DNA of 64,000 bases from NCBI GenBank assembly GCA_948146395.1, contig OX411552.1, forward strand, positions 10,435,686 to 10,499,685. The letters run 5' to 3'. The DNA comes from Fragum whitleyi. Its lineage: Eukaryota > Mollusca > Bivalvia > Cardiida > Cardiidae. The translations under genes and the position numbers were made by a program. The notes beneath the pieces are model-generated. The model did not search any database. It saw only the letters and a program-made list of their open reading frames with translations, and was not told where the DNA came from. Positions 10,317 through 21,100 of the stretch are shown here, piece after piece; the first letter of the stretch is position 1; each line of letters starts with the position of its first letter.

Positions 10317-10395
10317 GCCCGATAAGCTCAGTTGGTAGAGCACCGGACTTCAAAACCATTGAAGTTCGAACGCGTGGGGTCGATTACTGGGCTTG
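10317..10395 (+). mobile_element. tRNA-like SINE head
   Basis: GCCCGATAAGCTCAGTTGG then TAGAGCACCGGACTTCAAAA has a tRNA D-arm (A-box) and anticodon-arm look. GGGGTCGATTACTGGGC is a degraded T-arm (B-box). The acceptor ends pair only partly, so this is a pseudo-tRNA. It borders the tandem-unit element downstream and may be a separate SINE insertion. Confidence 0.5.
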
Positions 10396-10489
10396 CACAC
10401 TAAAAAAACCAAGAGTGCCATGGTCACAAAATACGCCGCCACTTTGCTGCTGTTTCACGAAAATAACTGTAGACACTACTTATTTTGAC

Positions 10490-11111
10490 AGAACCAAATT
10501 CAAAATGACCAAGTTTCATTTAAATCAAGACAAAAAGTTAGGAGGAGTTGCCTTCACAAGGCTGCAATTTCAATAAGCCCCAGACATTTAGTTTTAAGGG
10601 GGCATAATTCAGGGAGATAATTGAGCAATAAAATCCTTAACCCATGTACATCTACAAATAATGGTGATGACATTGACCAAGTTTCATTTAAATAAAGTCA
10701 AAAAGTAAGGAGGAGTTGCGGTAAAAAGGCTGCAATTTCAATAAGCCCCAGATACTAAGTTTTAAGGGGGCATAGTTTATGGTAAAATTAATACACCATA
10801 AAATCTTCATGCTCATCTACCAATTTCGCTTATAACATCCACCAAGTTTCATTTAGATCCAGCCAGAAACTTGGGAAGAGTTGCATTTACAAGGCTGCAA
10901 TTTCAATAAGCCCCAGAGACTAAATTATAAGGGGGCATAACCGAGTCAATAAGCCCGAGAGACTAAGTTTCTTAAGGGGCATAACTCAGGCAAATATCAA
11001 CGAACCATAAAATCCTTCCTTCATGCACATCTACCAATTAGGTGATAACATTGACTAAGTTTCAAGAAGATCCAGTCAGAAACTTAGGCGGAGTTCCATT
11101 GACAAGAAAAG
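10490..11111 (+). repeat. Tandem array, ~166 bp unit
   Basis: ACCAAGTTTCATTTAAAT starts units at 10508 and 10676, ACCAAGTTTCATTTAGATCC at 10841, and ACTAAGTTTCAAGAAGATCC at 11054. Within each, AGTTGC...AAGGCTGCAATTTC, AATAAGCCCCAGA and AAGGGGGCATA follow in order. The spacings are 168, 165 and 213. It runs into the GACGGACG microsatellite, which is the usual end of this repeat type. Confidence 0.8.
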
Positions 11112-11215
11112 TGGACGGACGGACAGACGGACGGATGGACGGACGGACGGACGGACAGACAGAGAAGATGACGCCAATATACGTCCGCCTCCGGCGGCGT
11201 ATAATAATTGTCTTT
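11112..11215 (+). repeat. GACGGACG microsatellite and element end
   Basis: About 13 copies of GACG/GACA tetramers (11114-11163), then CGTCCGCCTCCGGCGGCGTATAATAATT. The complement of ATTATACGCC occurs at the start of the element at 14075, which suggests a shared terminal sequence. The frame through the tetramers is not a gene. Confidence 0.75.
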
Positions 11216-11829
11216 CGGATGAGACCTAAAACCGAGGTCCCGTGAGACGGTGCTTTACACCGAGCACGTAAATGAACTATGGCAGATCACAGCAGTGGTT
11301 TCGTCATGTATCCTTGCTCTATACCCCGTAACAATTTACCGTCTCCTGGGGACGTCGCGCATACGGGCATGTGCTGCGGTAACAACGATAAATAAACGGA
11401 AATACACACACTATGTATTTCGAGAAAACCCCCTACCGCATGGCTTTGACATAACGCATCCGGGCGTTATTTGCCATGTGCTAGGGCAATGGGCACCTAC
11501 TACTCCGATAAACACAGTGAAAAATTCACTCAATCATGTATCATTGCGAAAAAATACATGTATCGATAATTCACCAAATATAGATTTATTTTTTCTAGCT
11601 ATTTTTACATCACCGGATATTTGTGCATTGATTTCAAAAGTAGTGATTGAAAAACTGGAAATAAAGATGACGACGTTGCCCTTTCGTCGTCGATTACGGC
11701 CTTGCAAGCTCTAAATATCTAATTTCTTATACCATGTATATGGACTTTCGACATTTGAATACTGCGATGCCGAAAAGACGAAAAGTTTTGTACAATCGAA
11801 ATGTAACGACGTCTCCCCAAGCTTGTCGA
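11216..11829 (+). other. Unassigned stretch with a 154-codon open frame
   Basis: CGGATGAGACCTAAAACCGAGGTCCC at the start is a phrase I associate with dispersed mollusc repeats. A frame at 11250-11714 is open but has no domain, repeat or membrane pattern I recognise, and it begins inside that repeat-like phrase. I treat it as unproven. Confidence 0.2.
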
Positions 11830-11939
11830 CACCGAGTCATTTTCAATATTTAGGTTCAACTACCATTAGAACTATATTGGATGTAAAATATTCACTCACA
11901 TTTTGTACACGTTGTAAAAGCAAAAGTTTTTCACCCAGA

Positions 11940-12370
11940 GCACAACGAGAATCAACTTACGCATGACGCGGAATGGTTTGACCGTGATTGTAGGAATGCA
12001 CGAAAATTGTATATAAATACAAGAAAAAAACCCATATGCTAAAATTCGCAGAAAGCAGAAAGAGATTCTGTGAACTGAAAAATGAAAACAAAAAACTTTG
12101 CAAGCAAAAGAAAAGGGATTGCGAAAAATTGAAAGTAGGATAATTGTATGCACTTAAATTTTAGAAACCAAGACAGTTTGGAAATATTTCCAGAAGAAAT
12201 AGTAAGAATGATAACGACATCGCATTAGAAGATTTTGAAGAATTTTTCTCTTCCCTTGGCACAAATATTTATGGTTCCATTTACGAAGAAGCCGATGAAT
12301 TTTGTAGAAATCATAATTTCGAATGTGAATCGTCATCCTTTGATGAATTGAATACACCCATTACTAATAT
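11940..12370 (+). pseudogene. LINE endonuclease-RT linker remnant
   Basis: One frame reads CELKNENKKLCKQKKRDCEKLK at about 12068-12135 and, after stops, SLGTNIYGSIYEEADEF at about 12260-12310. It ends near ELNTPITNI. A basic coiled stretch followed by an acidic one before the RT N-terminus is normal for ORF2 of this type. Open minus-strand frames here (11896-12357) are shadows. Confidence 0.6.
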
Positions 12371-12391
12371 ATAATAAAATTCATTGAATCT

Positions 12392-13444
12392 TTGCCGAGA
12401 ATATTGTTTTACATGGCACCTATCTGGAAATACAGAAAAGTCAAAAATAGTTATTTTTTTCAAAAGGTAGACAAAAAATATACAATTTTACACATGATAA
12501 ATGCGCCTATTGAACACTTAACGAATATAAGTATCTCGGAATCATCTTTAACCGATATAATAATTTCTACAAGGCTAAACGCGAAACAGCAAATCAAACA
12601 ACACGGGCTATGTATAGTTTACTCAGAAGAATAAAATAAAACTTCCTCTACCTTTAGACCTGCAAATTGAACTGTATAAAAAAACTATTAAACCAATTTA
12701 ATTATACGGTAGCGAACTTTGGGCCTTCGAAAATAATGCCATTCTAGAAAAAGTGCAATTGAAATTCCTAAAATATATCTTGAACGTTAAAAAGTCTACC
12801 CCAAGTTACATTATATATGGAGAAACAGGAGTCTATCCATTATCAACAGAAGTAGAAACAAGACAAATATCATTTTGGACAAAAATTATCACAAATGAAT
12901 ATAATACGTTGCTCTTTGACATTTATCAAATGATCTACAACCTTTATAGAAATCAAGAGTCGGATCAAAATTTATCCCTCTTAAATGGATTTATAATATT
13001 GAGGATATTTTTCAAAAATGTGCAGTGACTAATATTTCGGATAATCAATCGTTTTCGAACCAAAACTGGGTTAAATTGTCTGTTAAACAAAATCTTAAAG
13101 ATCTATTCATAAATTCTTGGTTTAGTTATATCGACAATTGCGACAGTTGTCATACATATAGGTTGATTAAGAAAAATTTTGGATTTGAAAGATATTTATT
13201 CGAAACTCCCTCTGCACTCCTAAAAACAGCGATTCAATTTCGAACAAACAATCATAAACTGCCAATCGAAACAGGAAGATGTTGCAAGACTGAAATATCA
13301 GACCAAATTTGTACACTCTGTAACACTGAAATAGGTGAAGAGTACCACTACATTTTTAATTTATCTATCCTAGATACTGATCGAAAACGTCTGATACCAC
13401 ACTCCTACATTAAAGCTGCTCTTGCACAGATTGGGAAAATGTGA
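12392..13444 (+). pseudogene. LINE RT C-terminal region with zinc-finger-like cluster
   Basis: KYLGIIF, RAMYSLLRRIK (stop at about 12634), then KLPLPLDLQIELYKKTIKP (stop), YGSELWAFENNAILEKVQLKFLKYIL and PSYIIYGETGVYPLS. A frame change near 13020 leads to NWVKLSVKQNLKDLFINSWF, LIKKNFGFERYL, LRTNNHKLPIETGR-like text and CTLCNTEIGEEYHYIF. The last is the C-X2-C...H cluster typical of the C-terminus of CR1/jockey-group ORF2. Stops at 12634 and about 12700 break it. Confidence 0.8.
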
Positions 13445-13587
13445 ATTTTAACATTTTTCGTAAAATCAATCTGAATAAACTACCTCATCATGTTGAAGCC
13501 TTTAAAATAACAAGATTCAATCTGGTAATGCATCGAAAGAAAGACCGATATACCCGAATTTAGGTTAAATTCATTCTGAAAAATAAA

Positions 13588-13842
13588 GTGACTACTAACG
13601 CTAAAAAAATTCTTCTTCCATTTCGAGCCAGCTATTTTTGCTTGACATTCGGCATGTTTGTCTTATTCAATGAAAGATTAATGTTAAAGTATTTGACAGC
13701 TGGAAACTTCATATCAATAAAAGCAAAAAATGAAAGGTTATTCACGGAAAATAACGATTTTGTAATAAATAGACTAGAAATAAATAGACTGGATACCTTA
13801 CTGAGCTTGCCACTTCGAAAAAATAAGCTACAAAATTATTGA
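13588..13842 (+). other. Unrecognised 84-codon frame behind the LINE
   Basis: Open frame with no motif I can name. It directly follows the LINE C-terminal traces and may be part of its 3' region or chance. The first TTG/ATG-like start is not supported by any signal. Confidence 0.15.
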
Positions 13843-14074
13843 AATATGTTGTTTCTAGTGCCAATGCCTTGGGCCATTCTTATTAGTCTAAAAATACACA
13901 CATTTCCAAAACTAAGAACAAGTTTTGTATTTTTTCTATGAAAAACTGTGAAGGAGCAGCTTTAAAAGATGTAATATCTTTAAATTCGAATCACTCATGA
14001 ATACCAAAAATAAAGCAGAAATAATAAATTAAGTTAAATTCATGAAGATAATCATGGACAAATTCTAACTCTCT

Positions 14075-15365
14075 TTTTATTATACGCCCGAAGGGTCGAA
14101 ATTTGTTTTGGCCCAGGTCGTCCGTCTGTCTGTTAGCAATTTTTTGCGCAACTCTTCCTAAACTATCAATGGGAATAAGCTGAAAATTGGCACAATTACT
14201 CTCTATGTTGTCTAGTTGTGCATAAGACCTTTGAAATTCAAATCGCTCCAGTGATTCCTGAGAAATCTTGAATTATTTGTCCTTGAATTTAACGAAAATC
14301 ACGTTTTTTTTGTGTGCGCAACTCCTCCTAAACAATCAATGGGAATGAGCTGAAACTAGACACAATTACTCCCTATGATGACAAGATGTGCACAAGACCT
14401 AATTAAAATCGCTCCAGTCATTCCTGAGAAATCTTGAATTATCTACCCTTGAATTTAACGAAAATCACTATTTTTTGTGAGCACAACTCCTCCAAAAAAG
14501 CCAATTTCACTGAACGGAAACTAGACACAATTACTTTTATGATGTCTAGTTGTGCATAAGACTTTACAAATTCAAATGGCTCAGGTAATTCCTGAGAAAT
14601 CTATAATTATACAAAAATCACTGTTTTTTGTGCAACCCCTCCAGAACTATCAATTGAAATGAGCTGAAATTAGACACAATTACTCTCTATGATGTCTAGT
14701 TGTGCTTAAGACTTTTCATTCAAAATGCTCCAGTCATTCTTGAGTTATCGTGAATTATCTGCCCTTGAGTTGAATGAAAAACGAATTTTTTCTCACCTCA
14801 CGTTCTCCTACATTTTGGATGGGAATGACAGTAAACTTGCCACAATGACTCTTTAGGTTGTCTATTTGTTCTTAGGACTAAATATTTTTCACATGTTAAG
14901 TAGATACTGATTTATCTGCCCTTTACTTCACAAAATAGTTTTGAATTACAGATTTTTTTCTGTTTGTGTGTGCACAACTCCTACAAATTTGATTGGATTG
15001 AAATAAATCTTGCCACAATATAACCCTGATATTTGGTTGAACTTAAGACTTCAGAAAATCAAAAAGCTTGGGTCTTTCTTGTATTCATCTGCCCTTGAAT
15101 TGTTTGAAAGTCACTATATTTCTTTAGTGAGCAACTCGTCACACATTGAATTGGAATGAATTGAAACTTGCAAAATGACTGTTAAGCGTATAGTTGTGCA
15201 TAAAAACGTTTTCAATTCACACTCAATGGGTCATACTATGTTATATGCAATTTCTTTAATTCATCTATCAAACACCCAAATAACTAGCGCATTAGATATC
15301 ATAATGGGATTAGATGACAGATTTGGTTCGTTGCTGACTCGTACATCCGTGCTCAGTTAGATAGT
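14075..15365 (+). repeat. Tandem-unit element, ~165 bp unit, seven units
   Basis: Starts ATTATACGCCCGAAGGG and CGTCCGTCTGTCTG, then units headed by GCGCAACTCTTCCTAAAC (14146), GCGCAACTCCTCCTAAAC (14316), GCACAACTCCTCC (14481), TGCAACCCCTCC (14631), CACCTCACGTTCTCC (14794), GCACAACTCCTAC (14972) and GCAACTCGTCAC (15131). Each unit holds GAATGAGCTGAAA, ACAATTACTC, TCTAGTTGTGC and GAAATCTTGAATTAT. Later units are more diverged. No coding capacity. Confidence 0.85.
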
Positions 15366-15470
15366 GATATTAGACTTGATTGACTTCAGTGATAGATTTT
15401 GTATATTTATTTCAGAATAAAGGAGATATTTGAGAGACAATTTGGTTTTGCAGCAGCTACATGCTGAAAC

Positions 15471-15483
15471 CCCCCCCCCCCCC
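15471..15483. repeat. Poly-C run
   Basis: Thirteen consecutive C bases. One of about eleven long C or G runs in the window. Confidence 0.95.
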
Positions 15484-15563
15484 TAATTCACTGCAACATA
15501 ATCTGTATCTTCCCTCTTTTATAGTTTCTATTATTTCTTTTTTCATTTCTATAATTGTTTTAA

Positions 15564-15777
15564 CCCTCCCGAAGCTTTTCACGACATACTCTCATTGCAT
15601 CTAGAGCCCAGGCAGACATTGTTACCCTAAGATCAGTCAGCACAAGTGTGTAGTCTGATCCTAGTCCATTTCGCCCGCCTTCTATCCAGTTGCCCCGTAA
15701 AAAGGGTGATACCGATTCGAATGGCAGAAATTCGAGCATTTTTTCCGGGATAATATTCATCTCAAACATGAAAAGGG
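15564..15777. mobile_element. Candidate TTAA-flanked element, 214 bp
   Basis: TTAA|CCCTCCCG at 15560 and GAAAAGGG|TTAA at 15778-15781. The size matches the piggyBac-type MITEs at 39901 (219 bp) and 47048 (212 bp), but internal sequence differs and the inverted repeat is limited to CCCT/AGGG plus weak matches. It could be coincidence. Confidence 0.3.
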
Positions 15778-15784
15778 TTAATAC

Positions 15785-16285
15785 AATTATCTTTTTTTTC
15801 AAAATTCAAACAATATTCCTGCAATTTACTAATTAATTCGATGTTTTTTAGATACTTTAACACAACGTTTCTTGTTATAGTCGCTAATTTATTCTTTAGG
15901 AATAACAGAGATTTACGATTTATTACCGGTATAGTGTAAAATCATTGACATGACTGACCGTAACCTCTATTAGCATACATTACATGCTAGACTGATTGTC
16001 ACATGGTATCTCCGTTAGGTCTCGTTTAACTTCGTGAACCAAGTTTCATGATATATACCTATTAAATGACACCGTGACGAGTAGATACTTGGCATTGAAC
16101 GTGGAAAGATTAAAGAATCAGAAGACGAAAGACAGTGGTTCGAGTCACTATGACAGCATATTAATTTTTCCTTAAGGTTTCAATCCATTTTATAGATTTT
16201 TTAAAAAAATGTTGAATATCACACGATTCTCAAAGAGATTTAAAGTATGTTTTAAACTATTTGTTTTTCCAGTGAGTTTCTTTTT
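15785..16285. other. No gene seen
   Basis: AT-rich spacer. GTGGTTCGAGTCACTATGACAGC near 16135 could be a lone tRNA B-box-like scrap. Nothing else is supported. Confidence 0.35.
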
Positions 16286-16289
16286 TTTA

Positions 16290-16690
16290 TTTGTTGTAAT
16301 GGGTTTAACGCCTCTTTTTATATTTTTTCAGTCATATTGCTGGGGATGGATGCCTGATATTTCTCTTACGAATACTACCACGACAACTCTTCCGATACTC
16401 ACTAATTTACTAATCCCACATAGGTCTTCGATTATCAATCAAAGTTGCCCTTTAGACTATTTGACAGCGTCTTGTGTTTTCCATATTTGAGTTCAGGAGA
16501 TAGAATGCGATAAATGTAACGGGCTGTGCAAAACATTAATTGTCATTCAAACACGAGATAACTAGTCATTGGGCTACCAGAAAAAATAAAAAATGAAAAT
16601 TAATTAAAAAAAAAGGTGGATAAAAGCAGATTGGAACTCATGATCCCTGCACCTGTAGCCATCAGACTAGACCTCTCGACCACACAGTCA
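16290..16690 (-). mobile_element. tRNA-derived SINE, family S1
   Basis: Minus-strand head at 16688-16622: TGGTCGAGAGGTCTAG (A-box-like) and GAGTTCCAATC (B-box-like). The body at 16490-16290 matches the copies at 6470 and 42485 (ATGGGTTTAACGCC, ATGCCTGATATTTCTCTTACG, CACATAGGTCTTCGATTATC). Extra sequence at 16490-16620 lies between head and body, so this copy is either longer or interrupted. Confidence 0.5.
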
Positions 16691-16857
16691 AACAGTGTAT
16701 CTTGGAATTATTACATTATACAAACATTTTTAAAACCCATATTCTACACGGATTTATACGATGTTTTTCGAAAGTTTGCGGCTATCCGCGATGATAAATG
16801 TATTCATCGGTTAATTCATTCATTGCATAAAGGTCAAGTCATGTCAATAATTTCATA

Positions 16858-17575
16858 CTATATATCTAAACTAAGAAGTTCATTTCTTAAACTTATCCTT
16901 TTTTCACTGTAGTATGGATATTCAAAGAGAACATGTTCAAAGGACTCTATTTTTCCACAAGGTACACAATTTGTTTTCAGATATTGCTCAGCTCCAAGAC
17001 GACTGACTTTTAATCTTTGTTTTGAATAAACTGTATCTTGAACTTTATTTTTGCAATATACCGTAATATATAGCTGAGGGGTGGTCATAAAATTCGAATT
17101 AAGATAAGTCGGTTTTTCTGAACTCTTCTTTAGCTTTTTGTTAGATAAGATAGTACATTTCATTTAAGCTTAATTTTATTTCATTTTTTCGCCTGATTTT
17201 GATCATGATTTTTCAGTTTTATCCGCTATTTCATTTCCTTTAATACCTACATGACTTGGGACCCAGACAAATGTAACTTCTAGACCTTTTCCCTCTAAAT
17301 TTCTAAATGAGCTTGGTATACTGTTTGACTGCATAGATTGCAATGTGCTAAGCGAGTCGGAAAAAAATAGATATCTTTAGTGTTTTGTAAAAAAAAGGTG
17401 TCCCTAGTCTTGAGCCACTCGAGTGCATAGCTTATGGCGCTCATTTTACATGTATATATTGACACCCTATAGTCAGTCTTTAAGGCCCTATTAAATGAAA
17501 CAGAATTTTGTTCGTCAAGAACAACTATCCCAGCTCCTGCTAAGCTCTTTTCTTGATCTTTGCTTCCATCTGTAT
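16858..17575 (-). pseudogene. LINE 3' remnant with RNase H domain
   Basis: Read on the minus strand. IYTDGSKDQEKSLAGAGIVV (about 17575-17510) is the start of a RNase H fold with its first Asp. YTCKMSAISYALEWLKTR follows; the family's acidic residue at this point appears to be Lys. After a frame change, DSLSTLQSM and VTFVWVPSHVGIKGNEIADK complete RNase H. The frame at 17163-16858 then gives NCVPCGKIESFEHVLF, the Cys/His cluster of LINE ORF2 C-termini. An RNase H after RT points to an I/R1/LOA-like clade, distinct from the other LINEs here. Interrupted and 5'-truncated at a SINE. Confidence 0.75.
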
Positions 17576-17597
17576 ATTTTTTTCATATGGTTTCTGT

Positions 17598-17770
17598 CTG
17601 GCTCGTTGGCCGAGTGGTTAGCACGCTCGACTCGTAACCTGGTGGCTTTGGATTCGAGCCCCACCGGAGGCGGGTAGTGTATTTGGGCAGGACACTTTAC
17701 AGACAGGGCCCAGTCAACCCAGCTGTACGAAATTCCTTCTAGTTTTAGAGTTTTCAGTGGATACATTTGA
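17598..17770 (+). mobile_element. tRNA-derived SINE with conserved tail
   Basis: A-box TTGGCCGAGTGG at 17606 and B-box GATTCGAGCC at 17651, spaced as in a tRNA. The anticodon position reads CGT. The tail GGGCAGGACACTTTAC...CCCAGTCAACCCAGCTGTA is a phrase I know from metazoan SINE bodies. It abuts the RNase H LINE remnant upstream and the TAGCTCACC element downstream. Confidence 0.7.
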
Positions 17771-17984
17771 TTTTTTTAGCTCACCTGAGCACGACGTGCT
17801 CAAGGGAGCTATTGTGATCTATCAACGCCGGCGTCCGTCTGTCCATCTGTCCGTCACGGCATCAACAATTTCTTTAAACAACATCTCCTCCTAAACTATC
17901 GAGTCAAAATCAACCAACCTTGGCAGAAATATTCCTTTGGTGGTCCCTTGTAAAAAAATGCTAAAATGGACGAAAAAGGGACCT

Positions 17985-18250
17985 TAATGACAATTTTCTT
18001 GTTTGCACTCTAGAATCCACAAATATGGTCCAATCGTCATGAAACTTGGTCAGAATATTTGTTAGATCATGAGAATAAACTCTATTGAAAATGGGAATGA
18101 TCCGTGCCATACACGGGAAAAGGGGCCTTAATGACAATTTTTATGTTTACACTCTAGTGGCCACAAATATAGTCCAATCTTCATGAAAATTGGTCAAAAT
18201 GTTTGCCAGGTCACAATGATGAATCCCATGGAAAAATTCGGATGATTCGT
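17985..18250 (+). repeat. Tandem units, ~142 bp, of the TAGCTCACC element
   Basis: GACAATTTTCTTGTTTGC at 17990 and GACAATTTTTATGTTTAC at 18131, each followed by ACTCTAG, CACAAATAT and TCATGAAA(A/C)TTGGTCA. The same unit recurs four times in the nested element at 19533-20140. Confidence 0.75.
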
Positions 18251-18683
18251 TTACATTTTTCTTCATTGAATTTGAGAAGCCATATTTTCAACCATTGGTG
18301 TAATTTCTCTTAATCTTCTTGAAGGACTTGCTGATCATTTTTGTTATTAATTGTTGCATAAAATTTTGGTCCTGTATAGGTGATACATTTAATTTTAATC
18401 AAAATGGCTCTATCGATTTATGTTATTATATAGAAGTGTTAAAGTTTTTTCATTTTTCTCGAAATAGGCAATTTTTGCCGAAATATTGAAATACTGAGTG
18501 TTTTTTATTAAATGTTTATTCTTTTCCCTTCGGACTAATTTTGTGATATTGTAAGCAAAGGGCTAGGTTCACGAAAGGGTGTTTTTGGCCCTGTGTTATT
18601 TTTTGGTAAAAATGCTATAAAATGGTACTTTTGCATCTATGTGTAATAAAATGATCTTTAAAAGTTATGTTTCTTTTTTCTAT

Positions 18684-19385
18684 GTTACCATGGCAACAAC
18701 TAACACGCACCTAGTAAATTCATAATTTTTTGGCATTGAATCATTCAAAATAACTTTATTATGCTTATTTTATCTTGAATGGCATTATAATATAGTTAGA
18801 CGATTTACTTATGAACAAATTCCATGTTCGAATTTTGTTGCCATGGTAACAAAAAAGATTCTATTTGCAGAATGCATTATTAAATGTACAAAAATACGCA
18901 TAATCAAACACAAAATACACATATCTATTGTTTTAAAGGCGTTGTGATAACTAATTGTATTAAACACATGTTCTTATAAAGCATGGTATATGCCTCCTAG
19001 ATTAAAATGTGTGTGCTACAATCTTAACCAAAGGACTTACTTTTGAAATATTTGATTTATTGACAACATGCATTAAGTATTTTTTTCTTGACTCCCTATA
19101 ACTAATTAAACAATTTTTGTACTTATATGCTCTCTGATTTAGATTTAATTTGACACTAAAGGAGAGACGATTGAAAAACTGTTGAAATTGCCTTTAAAAG
19201 AATTCTTGTGTGAACTGGTTACCATGGCAACAGGCTAAAATTGCTTTATTAAGCCCTACTATGAAATATAATTGGCCATAATTATTATTTTAATGGAATA
19301 TTTTCATACATCTGTAGATAAGTTCCAAAATTTGACTTATCCAACTCATGCTGTAATTTAAACAGAAACTGGTTACCATGACAGC
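18684..19385. promoter_or_regulatory. Four RFX/X-box palindromes in a ~153 bp repeat
   Basis: GTTACCATGGCAAC at 18684-18697, GTTGCCATGGTAAC at 18837-18850, GTTACCATGGCAAC at 19218-19231 and a decayed GTTACCATGACAGC at 19372-19385. The first three are exact symmetrical X-box sites, as recognised by RFX-family factors. Spacings are 153, 381 and 154. Binding is inferred from the motif only; they belong to the repeat unit, not to a recognised promoter. Confidence 0.7.
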
Positions 19386-19445
19386 TAAAATAGCTGGTTT
19401 TAATGCGTTTGATTTTAAGCGTTTTCTTTATTTTTGCGAATTTTT

Positions 19446-20240
19446 TAGCTCACCTGAGCACATCGTGCTCAAGGTGGGCTTTCGTGATCATTGAAAGTCC
19501 GTCGTGCGGTGTGCGTCATGCGTCGTCAGACGTCAAGAACAGTGTTTACGCTCTAGAGGCTACAAATATTGTCCAATCTTCATGAAACTTGGTCAGAATG
19601 TTGGCCAGGTCACAAGAATGAACCATATAGAATATGGGAAGGATCTATACCATATCACAGGAAAAGGGGCTTTAATAACAATTTTCTCGTTTACACTCTA
19701 GATGCGTCAAATATGGCTCAATCTTGATGAAACTTAGTCAGAATATTTGCAAGGTCTCAAGGATGAAGCCTATTGAAAATGGGAAGGATCTATGGCATAT
19801 CATGGGAAAAGGGGCCTTAATAACATTTTTCTTGTTTATGCTCTTGAAGCCACAAATATTGCCTCATCTTCATGAAACCTGGTCAAAATATTGGCCAAGT
19901 CACAAGGGTGACTCCTATTGAAAATAGGAAGGATCCATGTCATACCGTGGGAAAAGGGGTCTTATTGACAATGTTCTTGTTTACACTCTATAGGCCACAT
20001 ATATGGCCTCATCTTCATGAAACTTGGTCAGAATGTTGGTCATGTCATGAACCCTATGGAAAGTGGGAAAGATTCATTACATATCACAGGAAAATGGGTC
20101 TTAATGATAATTTTCTTTTTATAACTCTAGAGGCCACAATTTTTTCCCAAACTTAGTTTTGTGAGAAATTATCTCCTTTATGACATCTGACTATTCAATT
20201 GATGTGATGTCCCTGGGGTCAAACAGACTCAGGTGAGCGA
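19446..20240 (+). mobile_element. Nested TIR element, TAGCTCACCTGAGC type
   Basis: Left TTAGCTCACCTGAGCACATC and right CAGACTCAGGTGAGCGATAA are inverted. A GTCCGTCGTGCGG segment follows the left end, then about four units beginning GTTTACGCTCTAGAGG (19535), GTTTACACTCTAGATG (19690), GTTTATGCTCTTGAAG (about 19835) and GTTTACACTCTATAGG (19979). The period is about 145-155 bp. Frames of 60-94 codons through it are repeat artefacts. Confidence 0.7.
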
Positions 20241-20635
20241 TAAAGGACCAATTTTGTCCTCTTGTTTTACTCATTAATATTTTATGATACAAGAATGGAA
20301 TCTTTTTTTTTTTGTAAAATGCGTTAATTATCAACATAAACTACTCATCGCTCTCTGTATAAATAACCTGGGCAATAGTAACTATGATCTATATTATACT
20401 CATAAATATTGCAAATATGCAATTTCTAGGTTATTTTGGTGTTAATGTCATTTTTTTTGCATGATGATGCACATTTGATAATGGTTGGAATATGATTAAA
20501 TAAAGAGGGTTTTTTAAACGAGAGGACCAGAATGGCCGTAAACCTGAATCTCATCCAAGTAACTTTTTAATTGTTGAAGAGGAGATGTTACTCCAAGAAT
20601 TTAAAGTGATAATAGACCCAGTCATTACTGAGGAG

Positions 20636-21100
20636 ACTAAAAATAAGCCCCACCCTGCAATATCCATATTTATGGGCCAATCAAAATGTCATGAACAATT
20701 TCTGTAAAGGGTCACCCAAGGAACATTCTGATATAGTTTCATTGAAATAGGCCCAGTGGTTCAGTAGGAGATGATGTTCAAAGATTACGGGCTAAAATAA
20801 GCCCCACCCTGCCACGCCAATATTTATGGGCCAATCAAAATTTTGTGAACAAATTTTGAAAAGGGTCACCCAAGGAACATTCTGGTAAAGTTTCATCGAA
20901 ATCGGCCTGGTGGTTCAGGGGAAAGATGTTGTTCAAAGATTTTTTTGGCTCAAAATAAGCCCCTCTCTGCCACGCCCATATTTATGTGCCAATCAAATTT
21001 TTGCGAATGATCTTTGAAAAGGGTCATCCAAGGAACATTATGGTAAAGCTTCATTGAAATCAGCCTAGTGGTTCAGGAGAAGAAGAGGTTTTAAGAAAGT
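20636..21100 (+). repeat. Tandem array, ~155 bp unit
   Basis: AAATAAGCCCCACCCTGC at about 20641, AAATAAGCCCCACCCTGCCA at 20795 and AAATAAGCCCCTCTCTGCCA at 20953. Each continues with ATTTATG(G/T)GCCAATCAAA, AGGGTCA(C/T)CCAAGGAACATT and TTCA(T/C)(T/C)GAAATCGGCC. The same unit forms the array at 36990-37740. Confidence 0.85.

Larger units (their letters stand above)
11830..13560 (+). mobile_element. Decayed LINE (CR1/jockey-like), central RT deleted
   Basis: Plus-strand protein traces in LINE order. About 11940-12370 encodes the link between endonuclease and RT (KMLKFAESRKRFCEL-like, EDFEEFFSSLGTNIYG). About 12425-12760 encodes the end of RT (KSKIVIF, KYLGIIFNRYNN, YGSELWAFEN). 12753-13444 encodes the post-RT region with a Cys/His cluster. 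The catalytic palm, including any FADD box, is missing between 12370 and 12425. Several stops and frameshifts are present, so it is dead. Confidence 0.8.

Noticed and set aside
10317..10395. Functional tRNA gene
   Set aside because: D-arm is good but the T-arm and acceptor stem do not pair. The same holds for the tRNA-like heads at 17600, 41254, 6682 and 16622, which are SINE heads or pseudogenes.
11250..11714. 154-codon plus-strand open frame
   Set aside because: Starts inside a repeat-like phrase, has no domain, no membrane pattern and no supporting start or splice signal. Kept only as an unassigned stretch.
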